Shown here: positions 1 through 10,774 of the stretch, piece after piece
Numbering within the stretch: position 1 is the stretch's first letter
How the letters are laid out: each line of letters opens with the position of its first letter
Origin: Ryuthela nishihirai
Taxonomy: Eukaryota > Arthropoda > Arachnida > Araneae > Heptathelidae
Assembly: GCA_038380435.1 (NCBI GenBank)
Contig: JAWZYU010000034.1
Location: forward strand, 25,585,404 to 25,649,403
Length of the DNA: 64,000 nt
Direction: 5' to 3'
The notes under the pieces: generated by a model
Databases searched by the model: none
What the model was told of the DNA's origin: nothing
Seen by the model: the letters and a program-made list of their open reading frames with translations, nothing else
Program-made: the position numbers and the translations under genes

Positions 1-326
1 CCCAGCTGGGTCAGCGTTGAGATTTATCTCTGCAAAATTCCCCGCCCTGCCCACGGTCAGTAGGGGACACCGATGGGCTTGGAAAGGCCGCCATCCGTCG
101 GATGGGACGTTAAGCCGTGGTCCCGTGTGCGGGAGAGCCCTACCCTGTGCACGTTAAAGAACACGCTGGATGGCATTGACGGGAGACTACCATCTGTCTC
201 CCAACAGCTGTTCCAGTTGGTCCCCTCCCCCAACCTTCTCTGAGCTTTCGGGGTCCATGTGACCTGGCCATTTAGCACATGGTGTGCAAAAAAGCCGCTC
301 AGAGGTAAAACAACCCAACCCAACCC
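1..326 (+). mobile_element. SINE-A copy, head cut by window edge
   Basis: The body of the main SINE family starts just after the tRNA-like head (cccagctgggtcagcg). It runs through the conserved core (gtcggatgggacgttaag around 97-114, cacgttaaagaacac around 149-163) to the tail sequence ctcagaggtaaaacaac and a short (AACCC)n tail ending at 326. The core resembles the deeply conserved central domains of eumetazoan SINEs as I remember them. It abuts a 92-bp satellite directly. Confidence 0.88.
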
Positions 327-770
327 TTGGCGGAGGAAGTTTAAGAATATTGTGAATAGATTGGATACTTACTCTGGTTTTGCATAAACACAAATATAAC
401 ATTTAATACTCAATTCCCTTGGCGGAGGAAGTGTAAGAATTTTGTGAATAGATTGGATACTCACTCTGGTTTTGCATAAATAAAAATATAACATTTAATA
501 CTCAGTCCTCTTGGCGAAGGAAGTGTAAGAATGTTGTGAATAGATTGGATACTCACTCTGGTTTTGCATAAATACAAATATAACATTTAATACTCAGTCC
601 TCTTGGCGGAGGAAGTGTAAGAATGTTGTGAATAGATTGGATACTCATTCTGGTTTTGCATAAATACAAATATAACATTTAATACTCAGTCCTCTTGGCG
701 GAGGAAGTGTAAGAATGTTGTGAACAGATTGGATACTCACTCTGGTTTTGCATTAACATTTAATACTCAG
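327..770. repeat. 92-bp tandem satellite, about 5 units
   Basis: Units begin with ttggcgg at 327, 419, 511, 603 and 695, a constant 92-bp period. The last unit is shortened near 770. The units are very similar to each other. No coding sense is seen. Confidence 0.93.
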
Positions 771-892
771 TTTAACGATGGGATGATTTGCTATAATTTT
801 GGTTATTTTAAAGCACACTAAGTTCCAGTTGTGCTGAGCAGAGGTCATCATTTATTGTATGTCCATCAGAAAACAATTCAAAGTACACTACT

Positions 893-2010
893 CCCTTAAA
901 ATGCCACCGAACACACAACATGCCCTCCGTTTCGAATCGCTTTTTCTGTGGCGCAAGAAGTGCAGGCTGCCCTGTGTCAAAGCCATTCTTTTTGGTGTTC
1001 GGATTGTTGAATTTTTATTGTTGTAAAAGATCCGTTTTTCGTTGTACCGAACAATTTCTTTGATGAAAATGTATCTCCGTAGATTGCTTAAAATGCCACC
1101 GAACACACAACATTCCCTCCGTTTCCAATCGCTTCTTCTGTGGCACAAGAAGTGCAGGCTGCCCTGTGTCAAAGCCATTCTTTTTGGTGTTTGGATTGTT
1201 GAATTTTTATTGTTGTAAAAGATCCATTTTTCGTTGTACCGAACAAATTTTTGATGAAAATGTGTCTCCGTAGATTGTTTAAAATGCCACCGAACACAAA
1301 ACATTCCCTCCGTTTCGAATCGCTTCCTTTGTGGCACAAGAAGTGCAGGCTGCCCTGTGTCAAAGCCATTCTTTTTGGTGTTCGGATTGTTGAATTTTTA
1401 TTGTTGTAAAAGATCCATTTTTCGTTGTACGGAACAATTTCTTTGATGAAAATATGTCTCCGTAGATTGCTTAAAATGCCACCGAACACACAACATTTCC
1501 TCCGTTTCGAATCGCTTCTTCTGTGGCACAAGAAGTGCAGGCTGCCCTGTGTCAAAGCCATTCTTTTTGGTGCTCGGATTGTTGAATTTTTATTGTTGTA
1601 AATGATCCATTTTTCGTCATACCGAACAAATTTTTGATGAACATGTGTCTCCGTAGATTAGCGACGAGTTTCCTGGAGACTTCGATATGACTCTTTGCTT
1701 GTTCATGAGTCAGTCCATGTTGAACACTTGGGAAACTCCTGGTTATCTTACCGATGTGCTGCAGATACCGTACTAAAATTAGTTGAACAACCAAGTTCTG
1801 ACGTTGGGCCAGCCAGTACTTATCGATGGATCAGCTTCAACAGCGTGACACAGAAAATTGTAATCTACCGATATTGACCTGCGAGATCGCGGCTTATGTT
1901 CGAGGTTCGTTTCACCACCTTTGGATTATTGAACCAAGCTTGAGAAGTGCGAATGGAAACTGCACCCTCACCTTCCACTTCGCATATTTCTTGGGCAGTT
2001 TCGGTAGCTT
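893..2010 (-). pseudogene. mariner-type transposase relic
   Basis: Read on the minus strand, several frames give pieces of a mariner transposase in the right order. Around 2000-1915 lies an N-terminal helix-turn-helix part (ETAQEICEVEGEGAVS, then a SIRTSQAWF-like stretch). Around 1790-1670 lies a linker part (QHIGKITRS, then GLTHEQAKSHIEVSRKL). Below that is the catalytic-core entry (NEKWIFYNN, matching the DEKW block of mariners). Frames are broken by stops and shifts. The C-terminal half of the catalytic domain is missing, replaced by four to five tandem copies of the NEKW segment. It is a dead element; family assignment rests on motif order, not on a search. Confidence 0.82.
898..1660. repeat. 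192-bp tandem repeat made of a mariner catalytic segment
   Basis: Units start with aaaatgccacc at 898, 1090, 1281 and 1473 (periods 192, 191, 192). The 192-bp period is 64 codons, so repeated false ORFs appear on the minus strand. The sequence between units is the mariner NEKW segment, so the array grew inside the transposase relic. Confidence 0.92.
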
Positions 2011-2226
2011 TTAATCCGCTTTTGCTAATAATGCCTTAAACTTGAGAGAATTTTAGTACTTAACTCATTCATTGTACAACGCTTCTAACGATGGTAACCG
2101 AGACTTAGGTATTTGTAATAGTTACGTGCTAGCAGCAGTAGACTTCATACTTTTCTTTCTTCTAATGTTTAGAGCGTGCAAATGCAACAGGAATAATATT
2201 TTGTAAGGCGAAAAATGCTCAGACTT

Positions 2227-2320
2227 ATAAATCACCACCTGCTTCTGCAAGATGCACTATACGACCCCGTTCAAACTCCGCTAACTGAACAAATGTTGCG
2301 CGTCTGCATCGTCCAGGCAT
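2227..2320 (-). pseudogene. Tc1-like transposase N-terminal fragment
   Basis: From an ATG at 2320 the minus strand reads MPGRCRRATFVQLAEFERG followed by RIVHLAEAG, then a stop. This matches the N-terminal start of Tc1-type transposases (MP.R.R...QLSEFERGRIIGL). Only about 30 codons are present. It is a different lineage from the two Tc1 copies at 46-52 kb. Confidence 0.7.
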
Positions 2321-2570
2321 GGTAGCTTCTTCAAAGATCACTGAACAAAACGATACAATATGAACAACTTCTTTCTTCACGCCTTAGTTCTTTAATACGC
2401 GCTCTGTACAATTGCATGTTGTTGTCCTCTGTGACGTCATTATTTCATCCAATGGCTTTCATTCTTCGATCACGGTTTCTGCTGCACTTAACTATTAACA
2501 TATTATAATATGACGTTCCTAAAGGAATTCCTTCTGGCTGTTCCTTTTTTCAATTTCTGCCAGTGTAGTT

Positions 2571-2772
2571 AGCAGAAAATTAGAAACAATATAATGTTAC
2601 TGTTAACAGAAATTTGGAATTAACACAAGGTTACATTTAACAGAAATTTGGAAACAACATAATATTACAGTTAATAGAAATCTGCAGACGAGATAATATT
2701 GCATTGAACAGAAATGTCAAAACAACACAATATTAGAGTTAACATAAATTTGGAAACTACATAATGTTGCAT
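2571..2772. repeat. 34-bp degenerate minisatellite, about 6 units
   Basis: Six consecutive variants of acagaaatttggaaacaac followed by ataatattacagtta, each 34 bp. Units differ at several positions, so the array is old. Confidence 0.85.
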
Positions 2773-2814
2773 ACATAAAACTCCTAATACAGCCATGGGC
2801 TACGGTAGTCCTAC

Positions 2815-3960
2815 CATTCTCTCCACCCTGCTCTAGGTGAGTAGTGGATATCGATTGGCTTTAAAAGGCTGTCATATTTCGGATGGACAGTTAGTTAAGA
2901 CATAAAGCCATATGAAGGAGAGCCAAAACGCAGTGTGTGGAAGAGCAAAACCCTGTGCACATTAAAGAACACAATGAAACACAGCTGTCCACTGGGTCAA
3001 TTCCCCAACCTTTTCTCAGTCCTTACGATACTTGTGACCTGACCATTTAGTCCATTGTGTGCAAAAATCTGCCATTCATGGGTAAAAACAACCCAAGCCT
3101 CTCTGTTGTTTCCACGAAACTCCCTACCCTGCTCTCGGTCAGCAGTGGATATCGAGGGGCTTTGAAACACCGTCTTATATCAGATGGGCAGTTACTTAAG
3201 TCATAACGGCGTGTGAAGGACAGCCATATCTTGTGCACTTTAAAGAACACAATGGAACACAGCTGTCCACTTGGTTCCCTCCACCAACCTTCTCTGAGGT
3301 GTTAGGATATTTGTGACCTGGCCATTTAGCCCATTGTGTGCGAAAAACTGCCACTCATGTGTAAAACAACCCAAGCGTCTCTGGGTTATTTAGTTTAAAG
3401 ATTTTTTTCTCCACAAAACACCCCACCTGCTCTCGGTCAGTTGTAGATATCCATGGCTTTTAAAAGGACGTCATATATCGGATGGGCAGTTAGTTAAGCT
3501 ATAACTCCATGTGATGGAGAGCTATAGCCTGTGCACATTAAAGAACACAATGGAACGCAGCTATCCACTGGGTCCACTCCCCAAACCTTCTCTGAGCCCT
3601 TAGAATACTTGTGACTAGACATTTAAGTCATTGTGTACAGAAAGGTACCACTCATGAGTAAAACAACCGAAGTTTCCCTGAGTTAGTTATCGTTAATATT
3701 ATTTCCACGAAACTCCCCACCCTGCTGTCGTTCAGCAGCGGATATCGATGGGCTTTGAAAGACTGTCATGTAATGGATGGGCAATAACTTAAGCCAAAAC
3801 GCCGTGTGAAGGACAGCTATAACCTGTGCATTTTAAAGAACACAACGGAACACAGCTGTCCACTTGGTCCCCTCCCCGAACCTTCTCTGAGGTCTTAGGA
3901 TACTTTTGACCTAGACATTTAAATCATTGTGTAAAAAAATGTGCCACCATTACGAGCTTG
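2815..3960 (+). repeat. tandem array of four headless SINE-A bodies
   Basis: The SINE-A body recurs head to tail. The landmark ccctgctctcggtcag and its variants sit at about 2827, 3126, 3424 and 3720 (periods 299, 298, 296). Each unit runs from just after the tRNA-like head to the tail caaaaa..gccactcatgggtaaaacaac. The units differ by 15-25 percent, so the array is not recent. Units lack the Pol III promoter head. Confidence 0.9.
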
Positions 3961-3990
3961 GCGCGCTACCGACTGAGCCACCTCTTTTTT
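3953..3990 (-). mobile_element. detached SINE-A tRNA-like head
   Basis: The stretch attacgagcttggcgcgct, followed by accgactgagccacctc, is the reverse complement of the SINE-A head with its A box (TGGCTCAGTCGG). It lies opposite in orientation to the tandem array that ends just before it, so the head was not inherited with those units. Confidence 0.75.
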
Positions 3991-5421
3991 AGGGGGAAGA
4001 AAGTATGGTGGGCAATTTTTTATAGCCTATGACACTCCCGGCACCACAAGTTTTCGTTTTGGTGTGTAGCTTGTTAACTTTCGGACTCGCGTTATTTATT
4101 ATTTATTGATTGAGAGGAAGGTAAAAATATATACGCTAACGTCGCTCAAGACATCAGAAACAGAGAAATATTTACAATGTGGTTAACACTTGCTATGGTT
4201 TACACTATGGTACACATATTGAGAATATATAATTACCTACATAACGAAAGTTCAAACTTAAAACATTTTAGAAACTTGGCTAAGTCGACTGTATTTAAGC
4301 GATCTTTGAAAATTCCCAAAGTTGGGAACAACACAACATCAGGAGGTAGAGAGTTCCAAATACGACCAACTCGGCATGTGAAGGAATATTTACAGTTTGT
4401 TCTCGTATGAGAAATATGTATCCACTGAGGATGGCTCCTTGTTCTGTTAGAGTCCAAGACGTGAATTAATGGCTCGACCGGATTTGAATAGAGAAAGTTG
4501 TTAATGATTTTATAACAGATTTTGAGATCGTGAACCATCCTTCTCCATTGCAAGGAGTGAACATTGAGCACTTTCAGTCGCTCCTCGTAGCTTGAATTGG
4601 ACAGTCCAGGTAGTCTCTTACTAAACCACCCAAGTGGACCTTCAATTAGAGTGATGTCAGAGACCACGTGGGGAGACAAGGCAGGAGATGCATATTCAAG
4701 AATAGGAGAAACAAAAGTAAGAATGCCTTGAAAAGAGAGGGCCTGTTGTACTTCTTATTTGTAGCAATGCAAAATCATGAAAGCGACACGGTTGGCTTTT
4801 TTGGTGATGTTTTGGCAGTGTGGAGAAAATGAGAGCTTGGGAGAAATGGTAAAACCCAAATCCAATTGAGCTTATACACTGATGATTGGGGTGCCACTGA
4901 TAACATAATTTTGCTTCTGATTGCTATTAATCAAGTGCATGATAGTTGTTTTGTCTGCAGAAATTGGTAACTGGTATGATAAACTCGTCTTCGATGCTAT
5001 CGCATGCAAGCTGAATGATACGACAAATGTCTAAAGAAGGAGAATTGGCATAAAATTTAATAACATCAGTAAACACGTAACAGGCGACTGGTCATATAAC
5101 GGAAGGTATGCTTGAGGTGAACATTGCGAAAAGTATAGGACCAAGAATAGATCCTTTAACAACACCACTGCTTGCATCCTGGTTGGAGAAAGAGCATCTT
5201 CGACTCTTATTTGTTGAGAGCGGTTAGAAAATAACGCACAGATTAATCTTATGATGATCTGGGGGTGATGTTAGCGTATACATTTGTACCTTCCTCTCAA
5301 TCAATAAATAATAAATAACGTGATTCCGAAAGTTAACAAGCTATAGGTCAAACGAAAGCTTGTGGTGCCGGAAGTGTCATGGGCTATAAAAAATTGCCCA
5401 ACATATTTTCTTCCCCCTAAA
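3991..5421. mobile_element. LINE relic enclosed by a ~150-bp inverted repeat
   Basis: The arms 3991-4141 and 5270-5421 are about 90 percent identical in inverted orientation. Shared landmarks include gttagcgtata, ttcctctcaatcaataaata, gaaagttaacaagctat and ttcttccccctaaaa. The outer part of each arm is related to the 150-bp satellite at 7.1-7.5 kb. The arms may be terminal repeats of a foldback element, or two inverted satellite units joined by an insertion. Confidence 0.8.
4233..5230 (-). pseudogene. LINE 3' half relic (reverse transcriptase C-terminus)
   Basis: An open minus frame at 4679-4233 gives 148 aa with the usual 3' end of CR1/Jockey-group LINEs: RRMVHDLKICYKIINNF, a TRSHP-like stretch, then SCRVGRIWNSLPPDVV-type residues. 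Upstream (4690-5230) broken frames carry traces of the RT core, including a GSILGPILFA-like motif near 5130-5160. Nothing indicates activity. Confidence 0.75.
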
Positions 5422-5431
5422 AATGAGGACT

Positions 5432-7056
5432 ACGTTAAAAAAAACGTTAAAAAGGGGAGGATTCTGTCATGGCTAGGTGGGCTGAGCATTTCAGTGATGT
5501 TCTAAACAATGTAGTTAGTTCTACTCCCATTGTTTGCAATGATGATAGATGCATTGGTGGCTTTAATGTTGGACCTATAACACAATCTGAAGTTATTTTG
5601 GCTGTTTCTAAACTTAAACTTCATAAATCCCCAGGGGTAGATGAAATTACTACGGAAATGCTTAGAGCTGGGAATGTTTCGGTTACCACTTGGATGACTG
5701 ATTTTCTGAATATCTTTTATGATAAAGGCATGGTTCCTAAGGATTTTACCAGAGCTATTGTTATCCCTATTTTCAGAAAAGGTGATCGCAGTTCTTGTGA
5801 TAACTATAGGGGTATTAGCCTACTCTCTGTTCCAGGTAAAGTTCTTTCCATGATTGTGCTTAATAGAATTAAGAATCTGGTTGACAGTCAATTGCGTGAT
5901 GAGCAATGTGGATTCAGAAGTGGTAGGAGATGTGTGGATCAGATATTTTCACTTAGGCAGATTCTTGAGAAATGTTTAGAGTTTCAGAAACATTTGGTTG
6001 CTAGCTTTGTTGATTTCAAAAAGGCTTTCGACTCTGTTGATCGTCATAATTTGTGGTTGATTGTGAAATCATATGGTATACCAGACAAGTTAGTTAACAT
6101 TATGAAAGCTCTCTATAATAACACTGAGTCGTGTGTGAGAGTTGGTAAGGCTTGTAGCAATTGGTTTAGCATTACTTCTGGTGTTCGACAAGGGTGCATT
6201 TTGTCTCCTTTTCTCTTTAGCTTGGTTATTGATTATGTTATGCGAAATTCACTTCAAGGGAAAGATTTTGGCTTTAAATGAGCTGGAGATACGAAAATTT
6301 CTGATTTAGATTATGCTGATGATTTAGCCCTTTTGGCAAATGATGTTGATGAGATGAACTCTTTCATTCGAGATGTTGATGAGACTGGTAGTAGAGTAGG
6401 TTTGGTTATAAACAGAGAGAAAACTAAAGTGATGAAAATTGGTCAGGCAGGCTGTGATTCAGTTAATCTGAATGGTTGCAGTCTTGAGCAGGTGTCACAG
6501 TTTAATTATCTTGGGAGCTATGTAGCAGATAATGGTGATGTGCGGCATGAGATTAACAGAAGAATAGGGATTGCTGCCGGGACTTTTAAGAATCTATGGA
6601 GATTGTGGAGAAATAGGCGTATACACCTAAAGACTAAAATTAGACTGTATAATAGTTTGGTTCTTTCTAGGGTTAGTTATGGTAGTGAAACTTGGACACT
6701 TTGTAAACAAGATAACAGGAAACTAGATGCTTTTGATTCCAGATGCTTACGCAGTATCTTGGGCATTAGGTGGTTCAACCTCCTTTAAGCAGCATATTGT
6801 GCAGAGAGAGACTCCGTTGGTTTGGCCATGTTGCCCGTATGAATAATTATAGATTGGCGAATAGGGTTATGAACAGTGTGCCTAAAGGCCTCAGAAAGAA
6901 GGGGAGACCTAGGATGCGGTGGGCAGACAATGTCAAACAGGACCTTGTTAGAATTGGTGTGCAGTGGCCAGATGCAGTAGATGTAGCTCAGGATAGACTT
7001 GCTTGGAGAACTAAATTGCACGGTCTGGTTGGACCTCCGTAGCCCATGGCTGCTTG

Positions 7057-7091
<35 letters not shown>

Positions 7092-7092
7092 A
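5432..7092 (+). pseudogene. RTE-type LINE, copy A (reverse transcriptase)
   Basis: A 5'-truncated copy of an RTE-like non-LTR retrotransposon. The frame opens at 5469 (MARWAEHFSDVLNN) and carries RT motifs LHKSPGVDEI, NYRGISLLS, FVDFKKAFDS, GVRQGCILSPFLF and YADD at 6312-6323. An in-frame TGA at 6279-6281 replaces a TGG (Trp) seen in copies C and D. A 40-bp deletion between CAAC repeats at about 6778 shifts the frame for the last 90 codons (RLRWFGHVARM..GRPRMRW). The 3' end is a (GAT)n run at about 7060-7090. It sits inside a 150-bp satellite array. Confidence 0.88.
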
Positions 7093-7099
7093 AAAGAGG

Positions 7100-7512
7100 A
7101 AATAAGAAAACTATTTTTTCCGCTATATCTTCATAACGCGAGTTCCGAAAGTAACAATCTTTACGTGAGAATGAAAGTTTGTGACGCGGGGAGTATTATA
7201 GGCTATAAAAACCAGACCTTCCATGCTTTCTTCACCCCTAAAAATCAGGAAATATGAAAAATATTCTTCTGCTATATCTCCAGAACGCGACTGCTGAATG
7301 TAACATGCTATACGTTAAATTGAAACTTCTGACGCGGGGAATGTCACAGGCTATAAAAAAATTATACCCTCCATTCTTCCTTCTTCCTTAAAGGGGCGGG
7401 GAATAGAAAAACGATTTCCCCCTATATCTGCAGAACGCGAATGCGTAATGTAACAAGCTATGCTTCAAATGAAAGATTGTGACGCGGGGAGTGTCATTAG
7501 CTATAAAGAAAG
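7100..7512. repeat. ~150-bp satellite array, about 3 units
   Basis: The motif tatatct..cagaacgcga recurs at 7124, 7273 and 7423, periods 149 and 150. It is followed each time by gacgcgggga-gtgtcataggctataaaa and cttcttcccctaaaa. More degenerate units continue at about 7865-8280 beyond an inserted SINE, and related sequence forms the inverted arms at 4.0 and 5.4 kb. Confidence 0.82.
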
Positions 7513-7845
7513 ATTGGTTTGGTTTACCTCTGAGCGGCACTTTTTTTCCACACCATGGGTTAGAGCACACCATGGCCATGTCACAAGGACCCCGAAAGCT
7601 CAGAAAAGATTGGAGGAGTGGGCCCACTGGAACGGCTGTTGGAAGACAGATGGTAGCCTCCCGTCAAGGCCATCCAGTGTGTTCTTTATTGTGCACAGGG
7701 TATGGCTCTCCCGCACACGGAGCCACTGCTTAACGTCCCATCCGACAGACGGCGGCGTTTCCAAGCCCATCTGTGTCCCCTACTGACCGTGGGTAGGGCG
7801 GGGAGTTTTGACGAGATTAATCTCAACGCTCACCCAGCTGGAGAC
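7513..7845 (-). mobile_element. SINE-A copy
   Basis: It reads on the minus strand from cccagctgggtgagcg-like sequence near 7845 to the tail at 7513 (RC of ggtttggtttacctctgagc). The core is intact. The tRNA head is lost except its last bases. It is inserted in the 150-bp satellite. Confidence 0.85.
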
Positions 7846-7864
7846 CCCGTTCCCCTACAAAACG

Positions 7865-8277
7865 GGAAATGCAAAAGTCGTTCTATTATATCTTCCGAAC
7901 GGAAAGGCGTACATTTACGAGTTAGGTGTCAAATGAAAGCTCATATAATGATAGTCTTAACCTATTTCAAATTTGCCTCCACAATTCTCCTCCACTAATA
8001 AAAAAAAAGGAGGGATGGGGCGGTTTTTCGCAGGGTTAGACTAAACGAGTTATATCTCAAATTAAACCTTGTAACCTCTCCAATGTCATAGGCTACCTCA
8101 AAACACCACTCCAAAAGGAAAGAAAAATGTAGTCGATGTTTATAAGTCATGTATCAAATGAAAGATTTAGTGATTCATGAAAATGATTTTTAGCGACAAA
8201 ATTAGAAATAAATTAAAAAATTGAAAAATACCCTAAAAAGTAGAAAATAAAACTGAAGTAATCGCTCATTGCGTTCG
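7865..8277. repeat. degenerate continuation of the 150-bp satellite
   Basis: The phrases ttatatcttccgaacgg, gtgtcaaatgaaagctcat, gagttatatctcaaattaaa and gtatcaaatgaaagattta recur with the spacing and order of the preceding array but much more divergence. No gene is seen. Confidence 0.55.
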
Positions 8278-8289
8278 TATTCACTTCAA

Positions 8290-8685
8290 TTTGTTTTACC
8301 TCTGAGCGGCACTTTTTTGCACACCATGGGCTAAATGGCCAGGTCACATGGACCCCGAAGGCTCAGAGAAGGTTGGGGGAGGCGACCCACTGGAACAGGT
8401 GTTGGGAGACAGAAGGTAGCCTCCCGTCAAGGCCATCCAGCGTGTTCTTTAACGTGCATAGGGTATGGCCCTCCCGCACACAGGGCCACGGCTTAACGTC
8501 CCATCCGACGGACGGCGGCCTTTCCAAGCCCATCGGTGTCCCCTACCGACCGTGCGCAGGGCAGGGAATTTTGCGGAGATAATCTGAAATGATAGGTTCG
8601 AGTCCCGCTGACCCAGCTGGGACTCGAACCTGGGAACTACAGATTACGAGCCTGGCGCGCTACCGACTGAGCTACCCCCGCCCCA
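8290..8685 (-). mobile_element. SINE-A copy with 12-bp target-site duplication
   Basis: A 396-bp copy flanked by tattcacttcaa at 8278-8289 and 8686-8697. The tRNA-like head (8619-8680, antisense) has an A box complement ctgagctac and a B box complement gggactcgaacc. Next to it lies a second, inverted B-box copy (8594-8606), giving a 13-bp stem hairpin. It is inserted at the tip of another hairpin (8688-8764). Confidence 0.92.
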
Positions 8686-8687
8686 TA

Positions 8688-8764
8688 TTCACTTCAAAGG
8701 AAGATAGGTTGCCGGAAATCTTGTTGAACTGGTAGATCGGCACCCTATCTTCCTTTGAAGTGAA
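8688..8764. repeat. 21-bp perfect inverted repeat (hairpin)
   Basis: The arm 8688-8708 (ttcacttcaaaggaagatag plus g) is the exact reverse complement of 8744-8764. The 35-nt loop itself ends in gccg/cggc. It could be a tiny MITE or a transcribed hairpin. The SINE insertion duplicated the outer end of the left arm. Confidence 0.85.
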
Positions 8765-8849
8765 GACGAACTCATGTACTGATTGCACCATCGATATGCT
8801 TTAGGTTCGATTTCAACTTTTTACGATGCATATACGAAGATAGGTATTT

Positions 8850-9640
8850 CATTTATCTCGCTTGGTCGTCTGTCTGTAGACATTGAACTTTATTGTTTAC
8901 GGAAATAAAAATTCTTTTTATGTTGGATATGCACTTTCCGAATCTCTCTAGAGCTATAATTACGCCCTCTAGCGGTGGAAATTTTGAAAATTCCAAATTC
9001 CAAACAAATATTACAAACGATATATTTATTCTAGAAAATTGAAATTTTGGTAATGGAATGTGAACGCCATGATGTGTCCAGTGGCAACAATGAATTGACC
9101 TCTTAGACCCAAGGTGAATGGCAAAACACAATTTTTAGTTTTAGCAGATAATTGTTTGTATTTAATTAATGAAAAAAAATCTTTTTAGGGTTAGATAGGA
9201 ATTGATAAAATATTATGATTCGCACTTTCGAAATCTTTCGAACACTATAATTGCGCCCTCTAACGGCGAAAAAGATGAAAATGATGAAAAATATAGTGAA
9301 ACAGCAGGACTAGAGAGCTTCACAAATAATATATGCAGTATAAAAACTTGAAGAATTAGTGGTAGTTTTTAAGAGATTTTCCATTGATAGCAATAATGTA
9401 CTCACTTTTCTGAGAGAGGTGTGGGAAAAGCAAGTTTTTAGATTTAAGAATTAAAAGACGAATACTTTTATGTCGTATAATTACTAATGAAGTACTATTT
9501 GCATATCCCCCATTATCTGCTAGCTCAAATTAAAACTTTTAAGGAATGAAACAGTAAGTAAAGGAAAAACTTCTTTCACTTTGAAAACTAGATTCTCATA
9601 TGCGCCAGTGGCGATATGCGTCCTTTTAGTTAAAATATTC
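8850..9640 (+). repeat. dispersed ~300-bp unit repeat (R300), copy 1
   Basis: Sequence shared in the same order with 56480-57645: tctgtagacat..gaactttat, ttagataggaattgataaaa, gcgccctctaacggtgg, gaaattttggt.gtggaatg, and further down catatgcgcca..gcgatatgcg. Two to three units of about 290-300 bp are recognisable. No transposase is visible. Unclassified. Confidence 0.72.
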
Positions 9641-9649
9641 AATTTATTT

Positions 9650-10265
9650 ATTTTATATTTTCATTAGGAGCCTTAGGTCACCTCAAATCACACTCCCTTT
9701 TCTCTTTTCTCCAAAAATTGGGATCGATCTTTATGAGTCGAGTTGTATGTCAAATGAAAGTTTCCGAAGACAGGTATTTTTTTACTTTATAGAACAATGT
9801 GAAAAATTGCCACCCTACTTTATTTTTAATTAACTACAAAATCAGTGACTGAATGAGCCATCGGTATGCTTCAGTTTTATTTTCCACTCTTTAGGGTGCA
9901 ATAGGAAGACGCAAATAAAATTGTATTTAAAATATTCTTTTTTTTATGTACTATCCGATTGAAATCAAGCATTCAGCAGGTGTGTTGTTTTTATCTTTTG
10001 CGTTTACAGATTTTTATTCGTAGTACTTCATCGATTCAGTTGGAACAAATATAGCTCGTGATTTAATTGCGAAGCAAAGAAGTAAAGTTTATAAATTATA
10101 TTACTTTTTCATATAAATCTGTTGAACGCTGTTGTTTGTTTTGATTCAACCTAGGTTCCACCATGCTGCACCCCGAAAATTACATGCAATTTTTCTTTAA
10201 GTTTTTTTGCTATGCAATGTTATTTAGGTTTTTTTAGATATGCAACTGTACATGTAAATATTAAT
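9650..10265. other. no gene seen; degenerate satellite then AT-rich DNA
   Basis: The part 9660-9910 echoes the 150-bp and R300 repeats (gtatgtcaaatgaaagttt, gagccatcggtatgctt). From 9910 on it is AT-rich with no recognisable element. Confidence 0.4.
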
Positions 10266-10269
10266 TATA

Positions 10270-10655
10270 TTGGTGCCTCAGTCGGTAGCACGCCAGGCTC
10301 GTAATCTGCAGTTCCCAAGTTCCAGGCCCTGTAGGGTCAGCGCTGAGGTTTATCTTCGCAAAACTCCCCGCCGTGCCCACGGTCAGTTGGGGACACCTAT
10401 GGTTTTGGAAAGACCGCCGTCCGTCGGATGGGACGTTAAGCCGTGGCCCCGTGTGTGAGAGAGCCATACTCTGTGCACTTTAAGGGACACATTGGATGAC
10501 CTTAACGGGAGGGTACCATCTGTCTCCCAACAGCTCCAGTGAGTAACCTTCCCCAAACCTTCTTTGAGCCTTCGGGATCCTTGTAACCTGTCCATGGTGT
10601 GCCCTAGCCCATGTTGTGCAAAAAAAAGTGCCGCTCAGAGGTAAAACAACCTTAT
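10270..10655 (+). mobile_element. SINE-A copy with full tRNA-like head
   Basis: The head starts ggtgcctcagtcggtagcac and contains the degenerate B box agttccaggcc. The body core (gtcggatgggacgttaag) and tail gtgccgctcagaggtaaaac are intact, so this is an almost complete unit of about 385 bp. No clear TSD. Confidence 0.9.
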
Positions 10656-10774
10656 ATATGCATTCAAAGAAAATCAATATTTAATTGTAGAGTTTTAACA
10701 ATTTTGTTTACAGGTTATTTCTTCATAGCCTATTAAAAAACCTTATAAAATTTTAACCATAAAAATATCTATTA

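Noticed and set aside
888..1794. Long minus-strand ORFs of 130-149 aa
   Set aside because: They are frames through a 192-bp tandem repeat whose period is a multiple of three; the true source is a broken mariner transposase.
7054..7257. Met-rich plus-strand ORF
   Set aside because: It is the (GAT)n tail of LINE copy A run on into satellite sequence.
8619..8680. tRNA genes in SINE-A and SINE-B heads
   Set aside because: A and B boxes are good, but acceptor stems are absent and each is fused to a SINE body with a TSD or a family tail.
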